A stretch of 41,135 nucleotides of DNA from an uncultured bacterium (GCA_934871445.1 CAKXBD010000002.1:15827-56961); one strand, 5' to 3'; shown: positions 33,449 to 40,917, numbered from the stretch's first letter. Notes: generated by a model not told the origin, from the sequence alone. Made by a program: numbers and translations.

Positions 33449-33477
33449 GCGGTCAGCCGTGTATGCGTTTTTCCCGT
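33397..33477. repeat. 33-bp tandem direct repeat in the tgt leader
   Basis: Two identical 33-base units (33397-33429 and 33430-33462, beginning ATGCGTTTTTCCCGTACATG) are followed by a partial 15-base third copy. The unit lies between the tgt promoter and tgt. On the minus strand each unit reads as the eleven residues MYGKNAYTADR, and the frame ends in TGA about 12 bases before the tgt ATG. Confidence 0.9.
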
Positions 33478-33592
33478 CTGCGGTTTGTAGTGCGCGGAGG
33501 CCTTTCTTTTCGGCGCACGGCGCCCGCGCGTATATTAAATCGGTTTCGATATTGTATGATATCCGTATCCGATATTTTCCGACATTATCGAC

Positions 33593-33621
33593 ATTATACC
33601 ATATTTGTTTGCGAAAAGCAA
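33593..33621 (-). promoter_or_regulatory. Promoter of tgt
   Basis: On the minus strand TTGCTT (33621-33616) and TATAAT (33598-33593) are 17 bases apart, giving a leader of about 215 bases that contains the 33-bp repeats. Confidence 0.8.
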
Positions 33622-33639
33622 TTTTTCACCGCGGACGAA

Positions 33640-33670
33640 CAAAAAAATCCTCCGGATTTCTCCGGAGGAA
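33640..33670 (-). terminator. Terminator of the ABC exporter operon
   Basis: On the minus strand TCCTCCGGA-GAAA-TCCGGAGGA is followed by TTTTTTTG. It lies 14 bases after the second exporter gene. Confidence 0.95.
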
Positions 33671-33683
33671 AGAACGCGTAAAA

Positions 33684-35654
33684 TCATTCGAGTTCGAACG
33701 CGCCCGTATAGAGCTGATAATAAACGCCCTTCTGCTCGATGAGCTGTTCGTGCGTACCGCGTTCGATAATGCGGCCGTGGTCGAGGACCATGATGGCATT
33801 GGAGTTGCGCACGGTGGAGAGTCGGTGCGCGATGACGAATACCGTACGACCCTCCATGAGTTTATCCATACCGTCCTGTACGAGCGCTTCGGTATGCGTA
33901 TCGATGGAGGAAGTCGCCTCGTCGAGAATCATGGCAGGCGTATCCGCCACGGCGGCGCGGGCGATGGACAAAAGCTGTCTCTGTCCCTGCGACAGATTCG
34001 CGCCGTTGTTGGTAAGCATGGTATTGTATCCTTCGGGCAGACGGCGGATAAAGTCGTCCGCATTCGCGAGCTTCGCGGCCGCGATACATTCTTCGTCCGT
34101 CGCGTCGAGACGGCCGTAGCGGATATTGTCCATGACCGTTCCCGTAAACAGGTTGGTGTCCTGCAAGACGATACCTAAGGAGCGGCGCAAATCCTTCTTG
34201 TTGATTTTGTTGATATTGATACCGTCGTAACGGATCTTGCCGTCCGCGATGTCGTAGAAGCGATTGATGAGGTTTGTAATGGTCGTTTTTCCCGCGCCCG
34301 TCGCACCTACAAATGCGATTTTCTGACCGGGTTTCGCATAGAGAGAGACGTCGATCAATACCTGTTTTTCAGGCACATAGCCGAAATCGACATGCTCCAT
34401 GACGATATCCCCTTTGAGCTCGGTATACGTAACCGTGCCGTCCGCCTTGTGGAAATGTCTCCAAGCCCAGAGATTGGTACGTTCGGGAGTTTCGACGAGA
34501 TTGCCGTTTTCGTCCCTCTTTGCGTTTACGAGCGTGACGTACCCCTCGTCGTGTTCGGGCTCTTCGTCCAAAAGCTCGAAGATACGCCCGACGCCCGCGA
34601 GTCCCATGGCGATCATGGAGACCTGTTGAGAGGCTTGGTTGACGGTCTGCGTAAACTGTCGGGACATGCCGAGGAAAGCGAGCACGATACCCGAAGAAAT
34701 GGGGATAAGTCCGGAGGTAATACTGCTGATACCGATATTCGGAGCGTCGATCGTCAGTAACAGTCCGCCGACGATGGCGAGAAGGACATAAGTGAAATTG
34801 CCGATATTGCCGAGAATAGGCCCTAAGACGTTACCGAAGATATGCGCCTTTTCGCTGTCATGAAAGAGCTGTCCGTTGAGTTTATCGAAATCGCGTTTTG
34901 CGGCTTCCTCGTGCGTAAATACTTTTACGACCTTCTGCCCTTTCATGATTTCTTCGATAAAGCCCTCCTCCGCCGCGAGCGAACGCTGCTGTGCAACCAT
35001 GTATTTGGAGCTGTTTCCGCCCACTCTCTTGACGACAGAGAACATGACGACGGAACAAAGCCCTACGACCAGAGTGAGCCAAAGGCTGTACCAAAGCATG
35101 GTACAAATACAGATAGTCACAGTCAGACCGGCGGAAAAGAGCGTAGGAAGGCTCTGCCCGACGAGCTGACGCATGGCGTCGGTGTCGTTAGTATAGGTAC
35201 TCATAATATCGCCGTGCGCATGCGTATCGAAATATTTAATGGGAAGGGATTCCATTCTGTTGAACATATCCTCGCGGAAATGGCACAGAATGCCCTGCGT
35301 GACGACGGCCATGATCTGCGTATACAGGAAGGATGCGACGACGGCGACGACGTACAGAGAGCCCATTAAGGCGATGAGGGTTACCAACAAACTCTTTACG
35401 GAATCGAATCCGTCTTTGATACCGGGCGTAATGACGTTATCGATGAGCTGCTGCATAAACACGGTGGAAATGAGTCCGCCGGCCGCGCTCAAAATCAAAC
35501 AGACGAAAACGGCGATCAACGCGCTCTTGTAATATTTGAAGATATATTTTAACAATCGTTTCAGGGTACCCTTCTTGACAGTTCCCGCGGGAACTGCCAT
35601 ACCCCTGCCGCCGCGCATTTTCATGGGGCGGGAAGCACTGTTCGCTGCTGCCAT
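33684..35654 (-). CDS. ABC exporter subunit B (canonical Walker B)
   Basis: This is a 656-residue fused half-transporter: a basic N-terminal stretch (MRGGRGMAVPAGTVKKGTLK), six membrane helices (about 45-340), and an ATP-binding domain (about 405-650). The latter has Walker A GATGAGKTT, a Q-loop, and Walker B AMILDEATS with the catalytic Glu and switch His in IAHRLST. The signature motif is LSQGQ instead of LSGGQ. Its ATG overlaps the stop of the partner gene, so the two form a heterodimer like TM287/288 or BmrCD. Substrate is unknown; lipid or drug export is typical. Confidence 0.94.
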   Translation of the reverse strand: MAAANSASRPMKMRGGRGMAVPAGTVKKGTLKRLLKYIFKYYKSALIAVFVCLILSAAGGLISTVFMQQLIDNVITPGIKDGFDSVKSLLVTLIALMGSLYVVAVVASFLYTQIMAVVTQGILCHFREDMFNRMESLPIKYFDTHAHGDIMSTYTNDTDAMRQLVGQSLPTLFSAGLTVTICICTMLWYSLWLTLVVGLCSVVMFSVVKRVGGNSSKYMVAQQRSLAAEEGFIEEIMKGQKVVKVFTHEEAAKRDFDKLNGQLFHDSEKAHIFGNVLGPILGNIGNFTYVLLAIVGGLLLTIDAPNIGISSITSGLIPISSGIVLAFLGMSRQFTQTVNQASQQVSMIAMGLAGVGRIFELLDEEPEHDEGYVTLVNAKRDENGNLVETPERTNLWAWRHFHKADGTVTYTELKGDIVMEHVDFGYVPEKQVLIDVSLYAKPGQKIAFVGATGAGKTTITNLINRFYDIADGKIRYDGININKINKKDLRRSLGIVLQDTNLFTGTVMDNIRYGRLDATDEECIAAAKLANADDFIRRLPEGYNTMLTNNGANLSQGQRQLLSIARAAVADTPAMILDEATSSIDTHTEALVQDGMDKLMEGRTVFVIAHRLSTVRNSNAIMVLDHGRIIERGTHEQLIEQKGVYYQLYTGAFELE

Positions 35655-37456
35655 CAGTCGTTACCTCCTTTGTCGGTCGCTTTGAGAGCGGCCGCCGCTT
35701 CGGATTCCGCCCTTTGAGTCTCCTCGTTTTCGGGCGTTTTTCCCTTGGTCTGCTCCTCGTAGATTTCGCGGTAAATTTCGCTCGACTGCATGAGTTCTTC
35801 ATGCGTGCCGGAAGCGATGATTTTTCCGCCGTCCATGACGAGGATTTTGTCGGCGCTTTCCACGGACGCGACGCGCTGAGCGATGATGATTTTCGTGGTA
35901 TCGGGAATTTCTTCCGCGAACGCCTTTCGAATCAGAGCGTCCGTCTTGGTATCGACCGCCGAAGTCGAATCGTCGAGAATGAGCACTTTGGGTTTTCTCA
36001 AAAGGGCGCGGGCGATACAGAGCCTCTGCTTCTGTCCGCCGGAGACATTAGTCCCACCCTGTTCGATATACGTATCGTAGCCATCGGGGAAGGAGCGAAC
36101 GAATTCATCTGCCTGAGCCAATTTGCATACTCTTTCAAGCTCCTCGTCGGAAGCGTTCGGATTTCCCCAGCGGAGATTTTCCTTGATCGTTCCGGAGAAG
36201 AGGACGTTTTTTTGCAGGACGACGGCGACTTCGGTGCGAAGGAAGTCGAGGTCGTAATCCTTGACATTGACGCCTCCGACATATACGGCGCCCTCGGTGG
36301 TGTCGTAGAGACGGGGAATCAGCTGAATGAGCGATGTTTTCGACGCGCCCGTGCCGCCGAGAATGCCGACCGTCTCGCCGGGGTGAATGTCGAGATTAAT
36401 GTCGGACAGAGCGTATTTCTCCGCCTTTGCGGAATATTTGAAGCTGACGTTATCGAAACGGATACCGCCGTCCTTCATTTCCTTAATGCCGTTTTCGGGG
36501 CTGACGAGGTCAGATTTCTGTTCGAGGACCTCCACGATACGACGAGCGGATTCTCCCGACATCGTGATCATTGCGAAAACCATGGCCAACATCATGAGCG
36601 ACGAAAGAATCTGAACGCCGTAAGTAATCATGGCGGAAAGATCCTGCGGTTCCATGGACGAACCGCCCGCAGAGATAATGATTTTGGCTCCGAACCAGGA
36701 AACGAGCAGGGAAGCGAGATACATGCAGAACATCATGACGGGCGAAACGAGCGCCATCATTTTTTCTGCTTTTGTGAAGTCGGCCTTGACTTCTCCCGAA
36801 ATCTTGGCGAACTTTTCCTTTTCATAGTCTTCGCGCACAAAGGATTTGACGACACGGATCCCGCCGACGTTTTCCTGAACGGAATTATTCATTGCGTCGT
36901 ATTTTTTGAAAATACGGCGGAAGAAAGGCATGACGTACACTACGATAAGGACCATCACTACCAAGAGAATGGGCAGAATCGCGAGATAAATGAGCGCCAG
37001 AGTATGATTGATCGTAAAGCCCATGATGAAAGAGAAAATGAACATCAAAGGCACGCGCACTGCGATGCGGATACACATCTGAAACGCCATCTGAACGTTA
37101 GAAACGTCCGTGGTCAGCCTCGTGACAAGAGAGGAGGAGGAAAACTTATCCACGTCCTTGAAAGAGAACTGTTGAACGGAATAAAATAAATCCTGTCTCA
37201 AATTTTTAGCGAAACCACAGCTCGCCGTCGCGGCAAATTTTCCCGCCAGAACGCCGCCCGTCAAAGACAGAGCCGCCATAAGAATAAGTATTCCGCCGTA
37301 TGCGAGCAGTCGCGGCATATCGCCGACATAATCCATCATGGTCGTCATGAACAACGGAATCAGACATTCGCACACGACTTCGAGTATCATGCATACGGGA
37401 GTAAATATCGCGTATTTTTTATATTCCCGCATGCTTTTGACCAATGTCTTTACCAT
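35654..37456 (-). CDS. ABC exporter subunit A (degenerate Walker B)
   Basis: This is a 600-residue partner with six membrane helices (about 15-310) and an ATP-binding domain (about 345-575). Walker A is GGTGASKTS, the signature VSGGQ is intact, Walker B is VLILDDSTS with Asp in place of catalytic Glu, and the switch His is Gln (IIAQRVASV). These changes fall in the site shared with the LSQGQ of the partner, as in asymmetric heterodimeric exporters. A Glu-rich tail follows. GGAGG lies 13 bases before the ATG. marR lies 158 bases upstream. Confidence 0.94.
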   Translation of the reverse strand: MVKTLVKSMREYKKYAIFTPVCMILEVVCECLIPLFMTTMMDYVGDMPRLLAYGGILILMAALSLTGGVLAGKFAATASCGFAKNLRQDLFYSVQQFSFKDVDKFSSSSLVTRLTTDVSNVQMAFQMCIRIAVRVPLMFIFSFIMGFTINHTLALIYLAILPILLVVMVLIVVYVMPFFRRIFKKYDAMNNSVQENVGGIRVVKSFVREDYEKEKFAKISGEVKADFTKAEKMMALVSPVMMFCMYLASLLVSWFGAKIIISAGGSSMEPQDLSAMITYGVQILSSLMMLAMVFAMITMSGESARRIVEVLEQKSDLVSPENGIKEMKDGGIRFDNVSFKYSAKAEKYALSDINLDIHPGETVGILGGTGASKTSLIQLIPRLYDTTEGAVYVGGVNVKDYDLDFLRTEVAVVLQKNVLFSGTIKENLRWGNPNASDEELERVCKLAQADEFVRSFPDGYDTYIEQGGTNVSGGQKQRLCIARALLRKPKVLILDDSTSAVDTKTDALIRKAFAEEIPDTTKIIIAQRVASVESADKILVMDGGKIIASGTHEELMQSSEIYREIYEEQTKGKTPENEETQRAESEAAAALKATDKGGND

Positions 37457-37614
37457 ACCGAACTTATATCCTCCAAAAAATGTTTTTCCTTTTTGATGTG
37501 CCGCCGTTCGCGGACTTATAAAGCCTCCGGCTTTCTTTGAAAACCGATCCGAGGTTTTCCCGTTCTTGCCCGAATCCGTTCCTCTGCCTTTTTTGAATCT
37601 TTTTTCAACGAAGT

Positions 37615-38037
37615 TTACTCCAAATTCGCATAGATCCTTTGAAGGTATCCCTTAAAAACGCGCCTTTCCTCGTCGGAAAATCCTCTCAGGAGAGTTTCCT
37701 CCGTCTCGCGCTGCTGAGCCTTCATTTGCCTGAACATTTCCTCTGCGGTTTCCGTAATGGACACATTTTTTGCCCTGCGGTCGTTTTTGTCCGACTCGGC
37801 ACGCACAAACCCCTTTTCTTCCAGCCGAGAGACGAGTCCCGAAACGGTAGCGTGGGAAACATCGAAATATCTTTCTATATCCCGAAGCGTGACCGGTTCC
37901 TTTTTGCCATAAGTGTGAAGATACCAGAGCACCTTTCCTTGGGAAAAGGTCACCCCGCTTTCCTCGCGTTTATCGTTCGCCCTCCGTTCCATCTTTTCAC
38001 TGATTTTTTTCAGGAGCAATCCTATATGCGTTTCCAT
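37615..38037 (-). CDS. MarR-family regulator
   Basis: This is a 140-residue winged-helix protein: METHIGLLLKKISEKMERR, then VTLRDIERYFDVSHATVSGLVSRLEEKGFV (first half recognition region, second half wing approach) and KNDRRAKNVSITETAEEMF, the MarR wing. ATG 38037 follows GAGGAACGCT; a longer frame to 38151 lacks a ribosome site. It is the first gene ahead of the two exporter genes on the same strand, so it probably represses them and itself, lifting repression on ligand binding. Confidence 0.93.
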   Translation of the reverse strand: METHIGLLLKKISEKMERRANDKREESGVTFSQGKVLWYLHTYGKKEPVTLRDIERYFDVSHATVSGLVSRLEEKGFVRAESDKNDRRAKNVSITETAEEMFRQMKAQQRETEETLLRGFSDEERRVFKGYLQRIYANLE

Positions 38038-38163
38038 AGCGTTCCTCGTTTTATCGCCGCCCCGTTTTGGGACACAATACCTCTCTGCCCGAAAATCATT
38101 CTCAGCCGCAATATAATTTTGCCGGACGATTCTTTTCCGCCGCAGTTTCAAAACAGTATACTT

Positions 38164-38192
38164 ATTATATGAAGCATGCTACATAAAGTCAA
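38164..38192 (-). promoter_or_regulatory. Promoter and candidate operator of marR-exporter operon
   Basis: On the minus strand TTGACT (38192-38187) and TATAAT (38169-38164) are 17 bases apart. The palindromes AGCATGCT (in the spacer) and AGTATACT (just after the -10) flank the -10 element and are candidate MarR sites. Confidence 0.82.
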
Positions 38193-38218
38193 GCGTTTGG
38201 AAGGGGTAATTTATCATT

Positions 38219-38240
38219 TCACAAAACTTTCATTTTGTGA
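38219..38240. promoter_or_regulatory. Inverted repeat upstream of the 38334 XRE gene
   Basis: TCACAAAA (38219-38226) and TTTTGTGA (38233-38240) form an 8-bp inverted repeat with a six-base spacer. It is a candidate operator for the XRE protein encoded at 38334. A CTTACCGC/GCGGTAAG stem lies further down, at about 38292-38319. Confidence 0.65.
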
Positions 38241-38333
38241 CAAAAACAGACAAAAAAAGCGCTCGGAAATCAAGTAAAATAAAAGAAAAAACTTACCGCA
38301 CGGCAAGGAGCGCGGTAAGAAAAGGAGAAAGGT

Positions 38334-38672
38334 TTGACAAACGGAAATTTTCCCCTCAGGCTGAAAGAGGCAATGGAGAGAAAAGGCATAAACGGCCGAC
38401 AGCTGGCGGAGGGAACAGCCGCCACGGAAGCGACCGTCTCCCGATATCTGAGCGGAGCGCGAAATCCCGAAAACTTTGAAATTTTAGCGTCGATAGCGCG
38501 ATTTTTAGAGGTTTCGACCGATTATCTTTTAGGGCTCACGAACAATCCTTATCGAAAAGGTTCTTTGCCCGAAGAAGTAAAAAAATTGCTCGCCCGATAT
38601 TTACGAGCGAGCGACAGCGACAAAAAAGTACTGTGGACACTTCTCGACAAATACGCGGACGAACCCGAATGA
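38334..38672 (+). CDS. XRE-family regulator with C-terminal extension
   Basis: This is a 112-residue protein. The HTH occupies about residues 8-64 (LKEAMERKGINGRQLAEGTA, then TEATVSRYLSGARNP), with the STDYLLGLTN tail. A helical extension of about 40 residues (SLPEEVKKLLARYLRASDSD) may serve dimerisation. The start is TTG at 38334 because AAAGGAGAAAGG sits just upstream; the next in-frame ATG falls inside the first HTH helix. It is divergent from marR and convergent with the next XRE gene. Confidence 0.88.
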   Translation: MTNGNFPLRLKEAMERKGINGRQLAEGTAATEATVSRYLSGARNPENFEILASIARFLEVSTDYLLGLTNNPYRKGSLPEEVKKLLARYLRASDSDKKVLWTLLDKYADEPE

Positions 38673-38707
38673 ATCCCCTGTTATATTTCCCCTACCCGAA
38701 TCCCGCC

Positions 38708-38923
38708 TTAAAAATCGTCCTCTTTCAATCCTAAAAGATAATCGACGCTCACCTCGAAAAACGCGGAAAAATCCGCCAAGAGGGAAAGCGGCGGTTCCCT
38801 CTCGGACTTTTCATAATGAGAATATGCCGCGACAGAAATATTTAACGGCTCTGCAACTTGTCTCTGCGTTAAATTTCTTTCCGTCCGTAACTCTTTTAGC
38901 CTTTGTCCTAAAATTATTTCCAA
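38708..38923 (-). CDS. XRE-family regulator, paralogue 1
   Basis: This is a 71-residue stand-alone HTH protein beginning (TTG start at 38923, GGAGAGG upstream) MEIILGQRLKELRTERNLTQ, with KSEREPPLSLLADFSAFFEV and SVDYLLGLKEDDF at the end. It is a close paralogue of the 39192-39398 gene, and the two flank the small 39009 gene. It is divergent from that small gene across a 85-base promoter region that carries two AACAWWWTGGTAGT direct repeats. Confidence 0.88.
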   Translation of the reverse strand: MEIILGQRLKELRTERNLTQRQVAEPLNISVAAYSHYEKSEREPPLSLLADFSAFFEVSVDYLLGLKEDDF

Positions 38924-38939
38924 AAACGCCTCTCCCTAC

Positions 38940-38994
38940 TTGACATAATAACATTTTGGTAGTATAATATTTTCAATTTCAACAAAATGGTAGT
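38940..38994 (+). promoter_or_regulatory. Promoter of the 39009 gene with two operator copies
   Basis: TTGACA (38940-38945) and TATAAT (38963-38968) are 17 bases apart. AACATTTTGGTAGT (38950-38963) lies in the spacer and AACAAAATGGTAGT (38981-38994) just downstream of the start site. Repressor binding to either would block this gene. Confidence 0.87.
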
Positions 38995-39008
38995 TTCATA
39001 GGTAAACA

Positions 39009-39176
39009 ATGACAGAAGAATTATTATATGAAATCGGAGAAACGCTCATAACGGAGATAGAAAAAATACAAGATGTCCGATACATAGAAAATGTAAACGA
39101 CAAATTTTTCATCATTTTACGAGATAATACCCGCTATCTTTTATCCCTGAAAAAAGAAAAGACCTCCGACGAATAA
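39009..39176 (+). CDS. Small acidic protein, paralogue of the 40758 product
   Basis: This is a 55-residue protein of unknown function: MTEELLYEIGETLITEIEKI, then QDVRYIENVNDKFFIILRDN and TRYLLSLKKEKTSDE. It aligns along its whole length with the 52-residue protein at 40758 (ELLYxIGE, TE, DVxY, FxIL, YxLxLK). Conservation of the pattern in two separate loci shows it is a real gene. An acidic helix followed by a beta-hairpin-like stretch is suggested. The ribosome site is weak (AGG). It is divergent from one XRE paralogue and convergent with another, whose stop is 15 bases away. Confidence 0.85.
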   Translation: MTEELLYEIGETLITEIEKIQDVRYIENVNDKFFIILRDNTRYLLSLKKEKTSDE

Positions 39177-39191
39177 TTCTCTCGGACGCCT

Positions 39192-39398
39192 TTAATTTTC
39201 CAAGCCTAAAAGATAATCGACGCTTACGCCGAAAAATACCGCAAAGTCTGCAAGAAGCGAGAGGGGCGGCTCCCTTTGAGCTTTTTCGTAATGCAAATAA
39301 GTCACGCTGTGGATTTGAAATTTTTCCGCAATCTCTTTTTGCGTCAGCCCTTTTTCCTCCCTCAACTCTTTTAATCGTTGTCCCAAAATGATTTTCAT
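39192..39398 (-). CDS. XRE-family regulator, paralogue 2
   Basis: This is a 68-residue HTH protein beginning MKIILGQRLKELREEKGLTQ, with HYEKAQREPPLSLLADFAVF and SVDYLLGLEN. It differs from the 38708-38923 protein mainly at the third (recognition) helix (QIHSVTYLH versus NISVAAYSH). The pair therefore looks duplicated and diverged in DNA specificity. AGAGG precedes the ATG. Two upstream elements, ATTACCATATCGGTAAT and CTTCCAAAACGGTAGC, are likely operators. Confidence 0.88.
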   Translation of the reverse strand: MKIILGQRLKELREEKGLTQKEIAEKFQIHSVTYLHYEKAQREPPLSLLADFAVFFGVSVDYLLGLEN

Positions 39399-39423
39399 CG
39401 CTCTTCCTCTTCCGATTAAATAT

Positions 39424-39476
39424 TACCATATCGGTAATTTTTAATCCCGACAACTTCCAAAACGGTAGCAGGAAAT
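39424..39476. promoter_or_regulatory. Candidate operators upstream of XRE paralogue 2
   Basis: ATTACCATATCGGTAAT (39422-39438) is nearly palindromic, and CTTCCAAAACGGTAGC (39455-39470) is a second related copy. Both resemble, in reverse orientation, the AACAWWWTGGTAGT sites of paralogue 1 through a shared TACCAWAW core. Confidence 0.7.
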
Positions 39477-39910
39477 CAATCTCTGCCAAGGAGGTGATCG
39501 ATGGAGCAATCGAACAGATCCGCGAGAGTTTCGAGGGTATAAGCGGTAGGATCGGATTTCCGCCATTTTTCCAAGGACTTGCCGTCATAGCGAGAGAGTT
39601 GTTTCATTTTATAAATGGACATTTTGACTTCTTTCATGATATGTCGCACGCAGAGATCGAAACGGCGAGGCGAAGCGGAGGGTTTAGAAAATTGATTGTC
39701 GTCGCAGCGACCGAGAAGGAAATCAAAGGTAGCCTCAAAAAAATCGGAGACCGCGGTCAAATTGGAAAGCCGTATGCTGCAAGCGTCATTTTTCCAGCGA
39801 TAGACGGTAGAAGAGCTCACGCCGAGCCGTTCGGCCAAACCTTTCGCCGTCAATTCTGTTTCGGCCATCAGTTCAGTAAGTCTTTCCCCAAAGGTCCCCA
39901 GCTTTCCCAT
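39476..39910 (-). CDS. XRE-family regulator with two tandem HTH domains
   Basis: This is a 144-residue protein. The first HTH (about residues 5-67) runs from FGERLTELMAETELTAKGLA to FDFLLGRCDD. The second (about 85-143) has SIYKMKQLSRYDGKSLEKWR and ends IDHLLGRD. The second domain resembles an XRE fold with a degenerate HTH (it keeps W/K recognition-like positions). AGGAGG lies nine bases before ATG 39910. It shares this double-domain layout with the 40189-40632 product, so the two are paralogues. Confidence 0.87.
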   Translation of the reverse strand: MGKLGTFGERLTELMAETELTAKGLAERLGVSSSTVYRWKNDACSIRLSNLTAVSDFFEATFDFLLGRCDDNQFSKPSASPRRFDLCVRHIMKEVKMSIYKMKQLSRYDGKSLEKWRKSDPTAYTLETLADLFDCSIDHLLGRD

Positions 39911-40111
39911 AACAGCTTATCCTCCTTCGTATTTATTTTATTAATCTATTATGTTATTTTTGAAAAGAAATTTCAGTTGATTATCATATAATCCATATAC
40001 TTGTTTTTTATAGCTGTATCGCTTGAAAAATAAGGGAAAAAGGATAATTTGGGAAATTTTTCTTTTGTATAGAGAGGTCATCGCTGCCCTGCCCGACGGA
40101 AATGAAAAAGG
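39911..40111. other. AT-rich gap between the two double-HTH genes
   Basis: Beyond the 39910 gene's ribosome site this AT-rich stretch holds its probable promoter, which I cannot place with confidence (no 17-spaced consensus pair). No gene is seen. Confidence 0.5.
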
Positions 40112-40147
40112 ATAAAAAAAACGACCGCGCCTAAAAAGATGCGGTCA
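40112..40147 (-). terminator. Terminator after the 40189 XRE gene
   Basis: On the minus strand GACCGC pairs with GCGGTC (loop of 12) and is followed by GTTTTTTTT. The stem is short but the T-run is strong. Confidence 0.75.
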
Positions 40148-40188
40148 ATTTGATGTCTCCTTTTTTGTGTAGGGTGGCGAGAAATAAA

Positions 40189-40632
40189 TTAATAATCGCC
40201 CCTGCCGAGGACATAATCGACTGAACAGTCGAACAGTCGGGCCAATTTCAACAGACTTTCCAATTCAGGCGAACATTCTCCCTTTTGCCAAGTATAGAGG
40301 ACAGATTCAGGGATTTTAGCCTTGACGGAGAGCCGATATTTCGTATAATGGAACTTTTTCAAAAGAAAAACAAAGCGTTCGGAAAACGGAGGACAAGTGC
40401 GCGGAGGTCCCGCGTAATCGTTTTCCTCCAAGCCGAGCAGGAAATCAATTGTACAATGAAAATAATCGGCGATACGGATTAAAATTTCCGTTTCAGGGAC
40501 TCTTTGCCCTTTCAGATACCGATAAATCGTAGATTTAGACACGCCGACCGCTTTGCTCAAAGCCGCCGTCGACGTGTCTTTGTCGAACATAATGTCTCCC
40601 AGTCTGTCCGAAAATTTCGCCATATTAAACAT
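40189..40632 (-). CDS. XRE-family regulator with two tandem HTH domains (paralogue)
   Basis: This is a 147-residue protein. The first HTH spans about 5-70 (FSDRLGDIMFDKDTSTAALS, then VSKSTIYRYLKGQRVPE, FLLGLEENDY). A proline-rich link (AGPPRTCPPFSERF) leads to a second HTH at about 88-145 (KFHYTKYRLSVKAKIPESVL, VDYVLGRGDY). AAGGAG lies nine bases before ATG 40632; MAKFS three codons later is an alternative. It is divergent from the small 40758 gene, repeating the XRE-small-protein arrangement seen at 38.9-39.2 kb. Confidence 0.88.
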   Translation of the reverse strand: MFNMAKFSDRLGDIMFDKDTSTAALSKAVGVSKSTIYRYLKGQRVPETEILIRIADYFHCTIDFLLGLEENDYAGPPRTCPPFSERFVFLLKKFHYTKYRLSVKAKIPESVLYTWQKGECSPELESLLKLARLFDCSVDYVLGRGDY

Positions 40633-40664
40633 TAATTTTAACTCCTTGTAAAAATATTATCTCC

Positions 40665-40711
40665 GTCATTGGCGAAATTTACTTGTCATTTGCCGACAAC
40701 GGAGTTATAAT
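40665..40711 (+). promoter_or_regulatory. Promoter of the 40758 gene with direct repeats
   Basis: TTGTCA (40683-40688) and TATAAT (40706-40711) are 17 bases apart. GTCATTGGCG (40665) and GTCATTTGCCG (40685) are near-identical direct repeats 20 bases apart that overlap the -35, a plausible repressor site. Confidence 0.82.
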
Positions 40712-40757
40712 ATATATGCCATACGATGTATGGGACTATACCAAGGAGGGGTATTTT

Positions 40758-40916
40758 ATGGAAGATGATGAGCTGTTGTATCAAATCGGAGAAGCGATTT
40801 TGACGGAAGTAGACGGAGTGGAGGACGTCACGTACAATCGTAAGAAAAAAAATGCCTTTATGATTTTGACAGAGGCAGGGAAATTTTACGAATTGACCTT
40901 AAAGGAAGTAGAGTGA
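40758..40916 (+). CDS. Small acidic protein, paralogue of the 39009 product
   Basis: This is a 52-residue protein of unknown function: MEDDELLYQIGEAILTEVDG, then VEDVTYNRKKKNAFMILTEA and GKFYELTLKEVE. It is a clear relative of the 39009 product, with conserved ELLYxIGE, TE, DVxY, F-I-L and a final YxLxLK. The start is ATG 40758 behind a strong AAGGAGGGG; the longer frame from 40683 would begin in the -35. It is divergent from the double-HTH XRE gene and ends at its own terminator. Confidence 0.88.
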   Translation: MEDDELLYQIGEAILTEVDGVEDVTYNRKKKNAFMILTEAGKFYELTLKEVE

Positions 40917-40917
40917 C

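Larger units (their letters stand above)
33371..33683. other. 313-base gap between tgt and the ABC exporter
   Basis: From right to left on the minus strand it contains the exporter terminator, the tgt promoter, about 100 bases without visible structure, and the 33-bp tandem repeat next to tgt. Confidence 0.7.

Noticed and set aside
33397..33477. Possible CRISPR array from the 33-bp repeats
   Set aside because: The units are directly contiguous with no spacers and number only two and a half; no cas genes are present.
37457..37614. Terminator between marR and the exporter genes
   Set aside because: The AAAGCC-GGA-GGCTTT stem is short and lacks a T-run, so the three genes are treated as one transcript.
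39112..39588. 158-codon minus frame over the 39192 XRE gene
   Set aside because: It is out of frame with the well-supported XRE gene and runs through its operator region.
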